From: Cryptomeria japonica
Taxonomy: Eukaryota > Streptophyta > Pinopsida > Cupressales > Cupressaceae
Assembly: GCF_030272615.1 (NCBI RefSeq)
Contig: NC_081409.1
Location: 914,437,840 to 914,501,839 of the forward strand
Reading direction: 5' to 3'
DNA length: 64,000 bases
In this document: positions 34,425 through 45,226 of the stretch, piece by piece
Numbering within the stretch: position 1 is the stretch's first letter
Layout of the letters: each line of letters opens with the position of its first letter
The notes under the pieces: model-generated
Told to the model about the DNA's origin: nothing
Seen by the model: only the letters and a program-made list of their open reading frames with translations
Database searches by the model: none
Position numbers and translations under genes: made by a program

Positions 34425-36530
34425 GAGCAAAATCGCTCCTGTCCCTCAGTGGAGGACCGGAGCTCAAAACCAAACATTGCCTTGTCCTTGCAAGATTTAA
34501 GCAACTTGACGATTTGAAGAGATTAAAGGAGATATGTTTTATCAATTAAATATAATTTGAAGTGCCTTCGTGAAGGGAAATGGACCAAAATGCCCAAATC
34601 GCTCCTGTCCCTCTCCCAGGGACCAGGGCGAAATTCAATGTAGCTCCCGTCCCTCTCCCAGGGACCAGAGCGAAATTCCTCATGAGGCATGTTTCGGGCA
34701 AAAAGCAAGCAAGTTTTGGGTTTGAGGCAAGAAAGGAGGGTGAAATGAACCTGTTGAGTACAAATTGAAGATTACAAGACATCAATAGGAGACTCAAATT
34801 GGCCTAGGCGCTCCTGTCCCTCAGTCAGGGACCAGAGCGATTTTTGCCTTAGGTCAATTTCCTGCCAAGTTTGAATGAATTCCAAGCCATGAATGAATGA
34901 AAGGATGCATTACAAGACCGTTGAAGATAAAATTGGAAGTTGGCAAAGTGTGATGGAGCCTACAAGTCTAAATTCGCTCCTGTCCCTCAGCCAGGGACCA
35001 GGGCGATATGTTAGTTATGATGCCTTTCCTCCAAGTTCAAACCACTCCAAGTCAAGGTAAAGGGTGGCAAGGACATTTTGAAGCGTCTCAATGAAGAACG
35101 AAGTATCAAAGGTCACCAATATTGAAAGAATTGCACCAAATGTCCTAGTTCGCTCCTGTCCCTCAGGCAGGGACCAGAGCGAAAGTGTTCAAATGAGGCC
35201 AAATTTGGGTTGCTATTCACATTTCGAATGTTTGAAAGGGAGTAAAGGACATCGTTTTGCACTTTGAAGACAATTACAAGTTAAGATGATGGAAAATTTT
35301 CATTATATACCCAAGTTCGCTCCTGTCCCTCAGTCAAGGACCAGAGCGAAATTTTCATGAAGGCCTAAATTTTGAAGGTTTATCAAGTATCAAGTGTCCA
35401 AGGGGGATCAAGAGACTTCATTTTACACGATGAAAGCAATGGCAAGTTGATGAAAGCAAGCATGAGCCCAAGATATTGAAGTTCGCTCCTGTCCCTTAGT
35501 CAGGGACCAGGGCGATATTTACTATATTTGCTAATTCATTCAAAATTCACGCCAAGTCAAGGTTGTACAAGGTTGCACAGGGTCTAAAGCGTTTTAAGAA
35601 GATGGTATGCAAAGGTTTCAAACGTCAAAGGGTCATTAATTGAGCCAAGGAACCTATATCGCTCCTGTCCTTGAGCCAAGGACCAGGGCGATTTGCACAA
35701 GATCATTTATTTTCCTTCAAAATCAAGACAAGGCAAGGATACACAAGATGAAGGACATCATTTGGGAAGCAATGAACAAAGAACAAAGGTTGAAAGATAG
35801 CAAATTTTGGCTAGAACTTCAGGATCGCTCCTGTCCCTCACCAAGGGACTAGGGCGATAATCTATTTAAGCATTAAAGTGCCTTGTAAAAGCCAAGTGAA
35901 GTAAAAGTGGAATGAAGAAACGACATCATTGCTTCCCTCATGATGAAGATTGAGGCTCGAAAATGCAAAGATCAAGGAGAAAGCATCAGGATCGCTCCTG
36001 TCCCTCACCAAAGGACCAAGGCGATATTAGCTAAATCACTCATTATCCTTCGAAGATCATGTCAAAGCAAAGTTGCAAAAGGTTTAAAACGTCATTTGGA
36101 AGGCGACACAAAAGAAGTGAACGTTAAAAGATGACAAATTTGAGCTAGGATTCAAAGTTCGCTCCTGTCCCTCACCAAGGGACCAGGGCGAAAAACACTC
36201 AAATATCAAATTTGCCTTGTAAAAGACAAGTAAACTATGCGTGGAATGAAAGAATAAAGTTGTTACTTGCCTTGCAATACAAATTGGCAACTTAGAAGGC
36301 AAAGACCAAGGAGTAAATACAAGTTCGCTCCTATCCCTCACCAAGGGACCAGGGCGAAAATGGTCTAAAAGGCATTCTTTCCAAAGGTGAAATAAGTCAC
36401 AATCAAAATATATAGCGAGAACCTTATTTTGGACGTAGGGGATGAAGTTTCAAACGTGAAAGATGAAAGATGGAGGACCTAAATGCATAATCGCTCCTGT
36501 CCCTCTCCCAGGGACCAGAGCGATGAAGTT
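34425..36530 (+). repeat. R3 palindrome array (about 14 cores)
   Basis: Cores such as CGCTCCTGTCCCTCAG followed by CAGGGACCAGAGCGAA lie near 34430, 34598, 34641, 34809, 34975, 35152, 35320, 35482, 35659, 35824, 35993, 36160, 36325 and 36489. The period is mostly 162-177 bp, about one nucleosome repeat. Between cores, monomers are diverged but still share short words. Confidence 0.92.
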
Positions 36531-36857
36531 AATGTTCATTTTTCTTCCCATGTCTAGGCGCCAACATCATTTTTTAAATTGCATTAAATGCTAAATTTCG
36601 ATAAACCTTGATATTTTTAATTAAAATTGGCATTTAATGGGTGCGCACAAGGCATTTAATAATTAATTTTGCCTTTTAAAAAAACCGAAACAATTAATTA
36701 CAAAGGTATTTTAATTAATTAATTAAATAAGGAGGTGAGCGCTTGGGTTTTATTTTTATATTTATACAAAAGTCGGCCTCCCTTTATTTAATTTTTGTTA
36801 TTATTTGCCTTATTTCCAAGTCGGCCTAGAGGCAATTGAGGTAAGCGCTTATATAAA
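36531..36857 (+). promoter_or_regulatory. R3 gene promoter region with TATA box
   Basis: AT-rich DNA follows the array, then GCGCTTATATAAAGGGGGTG with TATATAAA at 36850-36857. R2 has the related GCGCCTATAAAGGAAGGTG at the same place. This should drive the gene starting at 37341. Confidence 0.65.
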
Positions 36858-37134
36858 GGGGGTGTGATATGGCATTTTAAAACATCATTCAATCATCCCT
36901 TTGCATGCGATTTGGAGAAGACAATTACGAGGTGCGAAATTCCATTCAAAGGGGGTGCGAACCTTAGTTTCCATATTGAGCGAACTTGCCAAGGACATTG
37001 AAGATCACGTCAAAGGCATCCCAAAGGTGGCGAGGACGTTCATTTGAAGGAGATCACGTTGAAGCTATCTAATTTCGATTTTTGCCTAGGCGATTTTCTT
37101 GTTTTGCATTTTAAGAGTTAAGCTCTCAATTGAG

Positions 37135-37338
37135 GTATGGCGATATTGATTTATTGTTTTGATTTTGAATTGTGATCGTCATTGCTTCAAGTTTTGAATT
37201 TTGAAATTTTGAATTTCAATAGCTTAATCGTTATTTAGGAAATGATAACTCAAAGACTTATCATGAAGTTTCCTAAAATTAATCTAATCTATGTTATGCA
37301 TTGCAATATCTAGTTACTTATTATGAAATGTTGTGTAG
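37135..37338 (+). other. R3 predicted 5'-UTR intron (204 bp)
   Basis: The donor is TTGAG|GTATGG at 37135 and the acceptor is TTGTGTAG at 37337-37338. Both sites are kept in R2 at the same spacing. The ATG at 37341 follows the acceptor by two bases, so the upstream ATG at 37323 would be intronic. Confidence 0.6.
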
Positions 37339-37340
37339 GT

Positions 37341-40300
37341 ATGGCGACCTCGAAGGCGGGAGCATCCACCAGTCGTCCAGCTCTCATGAAGGAAGATCAA
37401 AAGACCGAAGAAGTGGAGACCAAGATCGTGTCGAAGTGGAGCAACATTGGAGATACCAACTTGGGCAACTTCAGTACAAAGAAATTTCGAGAGGTCCCTT
37501 ACATTGGCAAGCCATCACCTGTCGCCTGGAGGATAATTGAAAGTGGCATCATTAAGGCGGTCGGCTTCCCTCCAGAGGTACAGTGTCATGAGTTGATGAT
37601 CGAGTGTGCTCGTCATTATGATCCTCAATCCAGAACGATCGTGTCCAAGGAAGGGAACACTTTAGCTTATCTTTCAGAAGAGGCTGTAAGTGAGGCTTTC
37701 CATCTTCCAGAGCACAGAGATATGGTCTACAAGAGCATAGAAGGAGCCAGGTCCATGTACGAAGATGATCCAGATGCTTGCCTAAGCATCATTAACAAGA
37801 ACTGGTTGCTTAAGAGTCGTCCTCGCCTGAGCAAGGTACCGAACACACCACACAGGATTGATTTCCAGGAGGAGTACAGAGATTTGATTACAATGCTCAA
37901 CCGAGTCACAGGAGCCCCTCAAGCTTTTTACTTTGAAAAGTGGATGTTCTACTTCATCCAGGTGATAGTTCAGGGTAAAGGAACAATTCATTGGGCTAGA
38001 ATGATTAGCCATTGCTTGGACGTACAGTTGAGGAGACTCAAAGCTACCAAGTCCTTCCACATGAATTCATACGTCATCTATGCCTTGATCAGGAGCTTTG
38101 AGTACGCAGGACTACCTCACAGAGGAGTGATTGGAAGAGGACCCGACGAGGTCAGAGTGTGTGATTCCTATGTTCACTTGCATCATCCGCCAGGAAGCAA
38201 CTACAAGTTAGTTAATGATACCTTCACTATGAACATCACAAGGACGTTGCAAGGTGGGATTCACAACAGATTATCTCAGGATGCACAGGAACTAGTAAAG
38301 AGGTACGGTGCTTGGTTTATCCAATTTCCGAAGTTTACTTATATCAGAGTTCATGGATGTCCTTCACCTCCATACATGTTGACGAGATATCCGAGAGACA
38401 GAATAGTGTTACTTGAGGTAACAAGACAGTTGGCAGCTTATGCGAAGGCATTCAAACACAGACATGGAAATGGAGTTCTCGTACCTATTATATTGGGCAA
38501 TTCAGTTGAGGTATGTCCTAATGCTTTAGCCATGGATGACGCAGAGAAGGAGTTAGCTTTGTATTCTTTTTCATTCTTTGCTTTGAGGGAAAGCTGTGAT
38601 CCACATGGATATATAGAGGAGACAGTCGGTAGGAAGTTTAAGCATGAGTTTCAGATTGAAGATTTTATGATGAATCTCTTAGACGATCTTGAAGTGAAAA
38701 GAAAGATGCATTCTAGATTGCCTTTGGATTTCATCAGGAAGTGCAAGATTTACAGAGTGGCCGACCAAGCTTAGGACAGTGGCAGACATCTCCAATCATC
38801 CTATGATCGAGAAAGTAAATCAGTAAGGTTAGATTGGAATGAGCCCGAGGTCGTGGATCTAGATGCTTTGATGGCTCCAGTCTTGTCTTGTACTCGCAGA
38901 TGGGTTGATGTGCAGCTTCAGAAGTTGAGAGAGCAAGGCATAGCTATGACTTTCACTTTGGAGGAGAAGCCAGCCGAAGGTGGAGCTAGTGTGAGTGAAG
39001 GTAATCCTAATCCCAGAAATGCAAATGAAGGCAACCTTCGAAGTGCAAGTGAAGGCGATCTCCACCCAAGGGGCTCGAAGAGGAAGGAGAGACCTGGAAA
39101 GAGAGAATCTTCCAAGAAGAAACAAGAGGCCAGCCGAGATCGTTCATCCGGTACATCTTCTCGACAAGAGAAAAGGACACTTGAAGTGGAAGAGTCTATG
39201 GAGTCGATGGTTCAGAATGATAAAGAAGGATAGGTACCTCAAGGGTCACCAAGTGGATCTCTCCAAGATTATGAGTTACATGAAGACAAGAACAATGACG
39301 AGGTAACATCTCCTCACAGAGAAGAAGAAATATTACATAAAGAAATACAGGTCAAAGAGACAAGATCAGCCATCCCGGATTGGTTGAAGGAAAGATTAAC
39401 CAAGGTGATCATAATAGAGGACGAGGACAATGTAATTGATTTAGAGAGCCTTGTTGGACATTCCCAGGAAGTGACAGAGAAGAGAAAGGCTACCAAGATG
39501 TCCAAGATGATTAGAGATGAGACTGGATCCAGAAAATTGCAGATAGCTACACCGGCAGTGGACAAGTATGAAGGTGAGATCTTAGCAGAGGAATATGATA
39601 TTGAGACATTTGAGCTAGGTCCATCCACAGCGGAGCAGACACTAGATGATGCCACAGATTCCTTTGAGGCATTGAAGGACAAGCTTAGAGAAGAAATGGA
39701 GAAGAGTAGAAAGCTTGAGAGGGAGGTCGGTGCATGGAGAACGTATTTCAGCCATCTCAATCAGCCTTTGGGACGTCAGGATCCAGCAAGATCACCTATA
39801 CAGGCACTTCCCCTTCAATCAATCGGTGAGGCAGAGAGATTCAGGAGTATGGTCCAGCGTATGAGTACTTGGATGGATAAATCTCCTACAGTTGCCGTAG
39901 AATTTGCAACAAGGATGATGAAGACTATTCATAGAGCTATTCAGGTTCTTGAGATTATCCACAATTTGATGATAACGGTAGCCGCTTTTGCTCATACCAA
40001 GGATGTTATCATTCCTGTCTTGAAAGTAATTAGACAAACATCGAGGAAGGTCTTAGCGCAGGAAAAGATTATGGATGGAGGACCTCACAGTTTACTTCAG
40101 TGGTCAACCTTACTCCAGATGAAGGAAGTTCTCTTTGAGGACATCAGTACTAGGTGCAGTCATGTTGAGGAGGTGATCAACCCGATCCAGGACAGAGTAT
40201 TTGAGGTACTTCGTACCATTCTTGGCAGGAGGATCGAAGTTGAGACAGATGTGGATTTGCAAGAATTGGAAGATAGAATCAAGGTCATCTTTTGCAAGGA

Positions 40301-40556
40301 CGTCAATATCACAGATGAGCAACAGGACCAGATGTTTGCTACCATGCTCCTGATTGAAAAGACTAAGGAACTTGAACTTACATGGGACGCAGCTCTTCTA
40401 GATGCATTTGATCAGGTCATCCACTTGGAAGAAAGAATGAAGAATCTTCCCGAGATTCCAATTGCTGAGATCGAGGGAATCATATCAAGATTCATTGCAT
40501 ATGCTAAAAAGGAGCATTGGAAAGGGAATAAGATTCTAGATGAGAGGTTGTTATAG
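37341..40556 (+). pseudogene. R3 accessory gene, about 1071 codons with two in-frame TAG
   Basis: Three open stretches (to 38774, to 39233, to 40556) are in one frame, separated only by TAG at 38772-38774 and 39231-39233. The N-terminal 480 residues form a domain related to the antisense gene of G: HYDPQSRTIVSKEGNTLAYL, EEAVSEAFHLPE, HGCPSPPYMLTRYPRDRIVL, CDPHGYIEE. A Lys/Arg/Ser-rich linker follows, then a coiled-coil stretch (LKDKLREEMEKSRKLEREV) and a helical C-terminal domain from about 39900. R5 carries a separate copy of that C-terminal domain. I cannot name a function. It could be a decayed gene or one using amber readthrough; TAG contexts do not match the classical CARYYA readthrough signal. 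Confidence 0.72.
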
Positions 40557-41605
40557 ATGACATGGCACCTTAATTGTCATTGGTCTATGTTTCCTAGATT
40601 TTCGTGCCAAATTTATAATTGGCTATGCATTTAATGTTGTGCAATAAAAGGGGAACTTTTGTAATAAAACCCTAATTAGGGTTTAGGTGTCATGATCTTG
40701 ACCATTGATCTACTTTTGATCTGGACCATTCATTGTAATTGAGGATGCTATTTATACCCTCATTTCATTTCATTTTCATAAGTTAGATGTGAGAAGAAGA
40801 TTAGATTATTGATGTACTAGAGAGATTAGAGTTTAGAAGCAATTTACTTTTGTAGCAAGATTGAGTTTTGAAGAAAGAATTCAAACAATTGTTGTACATG
40901 ATGACTTTGGAATCAATGAAATATTGAAGTTATGGTGTTTTGTTGTAATTCTCTTAGTTATCTTCATGGTTGTTCAATTTTCTTGAATCATTTCTCGATC
41001 AAAGTAGTGTGTTAATTCGAAGGACAAAGTGTTGGACTTGATCTTTGGTAGGATTCGCTTTCCAAACCACTAGCTTCTTGCTGATTGTAGGAACACCTTG
41101 CGTGGTCGACTGGAGAATACTCGAATCACTTAACCTTCAATCGTTATTGTATCTTGGATATGTACCTTCGTGGTAGTGTCTTTGATCTTTGATGTATTGA
41201 AAAATCATTTGTTACCTTAGAAGATCGCATCAATTTCAATTGAGTTGTTATTTTATGGCAAAATTGAAGTTGGTTGAATCTTGCCAAGTCTTGTCCACAT
41301 GAAGTCATTCTTAGGGTTAGACTAGATTAGACCTCTTGCAAAACCTTATCCTTTTGTTATTTTTTGAAAAGCTTGTTTAGTTTAGCAAAATCTTCGGCAA
41401 CGTAAGGCCCCTTGAGGACACAGCAAATCACAACGACCACTGGTGCTTATCCACACGTAGAGACCCTACTTACAAGAACATTGGAGTCATCCTAACTGAT
41501 CCTTCTTGCGAAATCTTCAGCAGTTAGCGACTTTATTCAAGAGAGGATAAGATGCCTTTGGGTATTTTATTCTGTGTATGATTGTGTACAAAATACACGT
41601 CAACA
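40557..41605 (+). promoter_or_regulatory. R3 3' block: inverted telo-box, second TATA, terminal hairpin
   Basis: AAACCCTAATTAGGGTTT lies at 40667-40684 and TATTTATA at 40749-40756. About 850 bases follow to the end, with no long frame, in the position of R-U5 if this is an LTR. The last bases form GTGTA-CAAAA-TACAC followed by GTCAACA. R5 keeps the block with few changes. Confidence 0.65.
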
Positions 41606-41610
41606 CATCC

Positions 41611-44104
41611 CTGTTTGACTGGTGCCTGTATCAATCTGAAGTAATCTCGCTTGCAGCATTTGTTTTTCTTCATCGGCCTTTTCATATAAGCTTTTGTACG
41701 TAGAGTTCTCTCTGACAAGAAACTCTATTTGATCCTGGTTCAATTTAACGACATCCAGATTTAGTTTGGCAGTGATCCTAGGGTCAGTCTTTCCAACTTC
41801 TTGTACCATCAGATGTCTGAAAGCTTCTTCTGTATCAACCAATATAGGTCTTTTATCTTTGGGATAGATAGCCCACTGTAGAAGAGCCTTTTGATCTGGA
41901 TCATATCCTGACCCCCTGAAGAGTTTATCAATCTCATCTGGCATCATCTACTTATTTGGATCCTGTTTCTTAAGGAATCCATCAAACAACAGGGCAGATT
42001 TCATGTCCCATCCAGAGTACAATAACACACCAGCCTCCTTCAGCAATTGTCTCCCCTTTTCAGGTGTCATTTCTTTCATCACGAGATCCATCTCCTCTTG
42101 TAGCTTTTGAACTTGTTGCTCTTCATTATTATCTTTCATGTTGTTTCTGATCTGCGATCCTTTATGTTGATAGAGGAATGCAGTAAACTATTTGGAAGCA
42201 ATAAAGTCACTGTCAGCAATGAAATCCTCATGCTCCAGGAATCTGATATCAGCAACTTCTCGGACATTCAATTGTCCTGTTGTCAAATCTATCTGTGTAT
42301 CCTCTGCATAACCAGGAGGGTAATCCTCTCGAGGAGTGAATGGAACAATGCCAGATGTAGAAGGAGGAGACATATCAGCTAAAGGCTTTGTACTTCTAAT
42401 AGTATCAATATACTCCCCAAAGACATGAGGTGGAACTCCCTCAAGTATTTCCAATTTATGCTCCATGAGTTTGTTGGCTAACTCCAAGGGGTCTTCAATC
42501 CTTTGTAATACATTCTCATCCATTTTCCTTCTGAAAAGCTTCCATTTATAAGCCTGCATTACTTTCTCAAACTTTATTCTCTTTACTCTGGCCTCTTCTC
42601 TGCCAATGTTCTTAATGAGATCATCCAGCAAGTAAGATTTATGCTCTCCAGCTTTTAGCTTCTGTGATGACTGGGCTGTCCTTATATATCCCTCTGGATC
42701 AAAGTTTGGCCTTGGATCCCCCATGGCCATGCCATAATAATCCAACTTTGTCTGCAGTAAGCTATAGCTCTTGGAACTTTTCACAATAAAATCTGAAAAA
42801 ACTAACAACCCAGGCACAATTGATTGTTTCCCATGGCTTGTCAGATGTTTTGTACTCACTATTGACAGTTGCCTCACAATCTCCAAACAAGCCACTCTGT
42901 TAGGAACTGTAAGTGGTAATAGGTATGGTCTCCCTTCAAACCCGTATACCCTTACTTGTGTGCAGTCTAAAAAACAATACCAATCTCCCCAATTGTGTTC
43001 AATTGAGGAATCTTCAGCAAAATCCTTTGGTCTCAAGAACCTTTGAATCTTTGGTGCAAGGGCATGATCATACGAGCAACCCAACAATTTATATAATGTC
43101 TTGACAAAGAACTCCTCAAAGTGCCAATATTGATTATTCGCATACCTCTGGTCCCATGAAGAAACCCATAGTTGCACTGGTTTTCTCATTCCAGCATTGT
43201 CATATGCCCTGACACAACTCTTCTGGCCACAATCCTTCATCTTGGCCAACATATAATAGCATATGCATAAGCAAGGAATAATGCTTAAAATGCACATTTA
43301 TGACATCCCCTTTTAACTTTTCTAACCCATGATTCAAAACTTCAACTAAGCAGCAAAATCAAAGAAGCGGGGGTCCTTAGACTGCAAATCAGCACAAATG
43401 ACCATGGCTGCAATATCCATTAAAGGATGGGCTTTTATCCCTAGAACTTGAGCAACACAGTAATAAGTATATTTAAAGTATGGATGGAAAGAGTTGACAT
43501 CATAGGGGGCTTTGTCATCCTGACCTAATGGCATTAAGGACCCTACATTCCTAGGCCTGTGTATGGGGAGTCTCCATGTTTTGTAAATGTGCTCTAGGTT
43601 AAAATATTCATTTGTCTTTTTCTTGAGGTCAATCAATTCTTTGAACCCCCAGTCCAATTCAAACACAGTGTCGATAACCTCTTTTGTAATTGCGAGAATT
43701 GGCTCACCCATATAGTTATATATGGTTTTGGTTTTAGGGTCATAGTTGTTTGCCAATGCCTCCATGAGCTTCACATTTACGAAGACATTAGCCACAGCTA
43801 ACCTGCCTAAATTCAATCGCCATAAATTATTTATAGGCTGAGGGGCAACTCTTCTGTTGTATCTATATATGAATAATTCATACCCTCTCGACTCGGTCCA
43901 TGCGTCTCCAAGATCCTCAAACCGGTCCTCCAGGCCTTCCTCGTCAGCTCTAATATTTTTGGACCTTAAACTGGATGATGGCCACTAGTCAATCAGGTCC
44001 TAGGCCAAAGAACGCCCTTCCTGTTTCTGTCTCTTGGGTTTTTCCTCTGTAGCAAGAGGTTCCTTTCCCTTTCTGGTCTTACTAGCCTTAGATGATGATT
44101 CCAT
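41611..44104 (-). pseudogene. G antisense accessory gene, 5' part (globular domain)
   Basis: ATG at 44102-44104 opens a Lys/Ser-rich N-terminus. A globular domain follows: NNYDPKTKTIYNYMGEPIL, AITKEVIDTVFELDWG, then RVYGFEGRPYLLPLTVPNRV and LEIVRQL, FDPEGYIR. These align by eye with the R3 gene (HYDPQSRTIV, YLSEEAVSEAF, RVHGCPSPPYML, LEVTRQL, CDPHGYIE). A coiled coil starts near 42139 and continues past the R3 insertion. In-frame stops, all TAG, lie at 44000-44002, 43985-43987, 42188-42190 and 41948-41950. A stretch at about 43200-43350 is readable only in the next frame, so two compensating indels are present. Confidence 0.75.
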
Positions 44105-45226
44105 TTGAATTTACAAAGGGGCTCTGTGTATGGATAACTTACTTGGAATCACTGAGCTTTATCTGTGAATTCGCCCAATCTCTGCTTCTAGTTCGTCGCC
44201 TGTGAATTCCTTAATGTTGTGTCCTTTGGTATCGATTCATTACTTTGGCTAATTTAATCAGTTAGTAATGGCAGTTTTAACAACGGTTACTTGGGCACAC
44301 GTTTGAATTTAATGGTGATATGACCCCCCTGGGATTCGTTTCTGATCTTCGCGGCAATCAATAATCATTTCGATGAGAACATGTCTTTCGATCATTTATT
44401 TTTCAGTCCATCGATCTCTTTGTTTCTATCGACCACACTTTTGTTTCGAATTTTACTTCGATTAGGTATTTTCTCCCTTCATCGAAATGCTACACTCGAT
44501 CATTATGGCTGTCTCTTCATCGACATATATCTGATGTCCATCGGGTTTCATGTCGAAGAAACCTTGGACTTCGGTGACTTCCTTTATCTTTCCATCGAAA
44601 CACTTTTTCTATCGACATCACTACACCCCTTCGATGAATGGGTCTATCGTTTCATCGATGCCCTCTTTCCTTTGATGACTTGCTTCCACTATCATTTTTC
44701 ATCGATGAGCTCATTAGTAATCTTCCTCGATAAAATTGCATCGGTAAAACCACACATATCGGTAACATGCCTTTTAGCCTCCTCGAAACGCATATCCTTA
44801 TCGATATCTTTTATCGATGTAGCTTCCTTCTATTTGATCGATATCATTCTTTCAATAGGAAAGTTTCTTTTGGTAAGTCTCCTTCATGTTGCACCGATAG
44901 TATTGTTTCCTCGAAAGCCTTTTTCCATCGGTGAAAACCGTCTCTGCTTTCTTCGATATCCTCTGTCGATGGAATCATTGCTTTCGGTGAGTCCTTTCTA
45001 GAGTTCATCGGTATCCCCTTTCTTCGGTAGCCCTTCTATATCGATGAGACATCGCTGGGTCTCATCGATACTATCTAAATTTGGATATTTCGATAGAATG
45101 CTATTACACATGCTCGATAACTTATGGGTTATTATAATATCAATGAAAATGATGATTTCTCCTAAAAATAGAGGGCTTTTATGATTTAATTCCACAAATC
45201 AAGATATTTTTCTTAATTCAGATTTG
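44105..45226. other. G spacer rich in TCGA words
   Basis: From 44370 to 45120 I count 27 TCGA words (many as ATCGAT) where about three would be expected, plus many TCGG. A 206-codon plus-strand frame (44381-45001) runs through it, but its composition follows the repeated word and I do not call it a gene. It lies between the divergent 5' ends of the two accessory genes, so it is the promoter-proximal region of both. Confidence 0.75.

Larger units (their letters stand above)
29361..41605 (+). mobile_element. R3, long-form R-family element with an accessory gene (interrupted by R2)
   Basis: Flanked by CATCC at 29356-29360 and 41606-41610. It starts TGTTGTGACC and ends ACGTCAACA. R2 sits inside it with its own GGTTC duplication, so R3 itself is about 7.6 kb (29361-29500 plus 34116-41605). 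Order: terminal hairpin, palindrome array, TATA, 5'-UTR intron, gene of about 1071 codons, inverted telo-box, second TATA, 3' hairpin. There are no paired LTRs and no primer site. It may be a solo LTR with a gene in U3, or a distinct integrase-type element. Confidence 0.9.

Noticed and set aside
38995-39306. Alternative-frame ORF within the R3 gene
   Set aside because: The main frame is continuous across this region apart from single TAG codons, and R5 supports the main frame in the C-terminal part.
29361-41605. Classification of R elements as Helitrons or classical TIR DNA transposons
   Set aside because: Helitrons make no target duplication. Plant TIR families make 2, 3, 8 or 9-bp duplications, not 5. 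Ginger-type (integrase-derived) transposons remain a remote option that I cannot exclude.
44381-45001. 206-codon plus-strand ORF
   Set aside because: Its composition follows the ATCGAT-type repeat and no domain is visible; treated as spacer.
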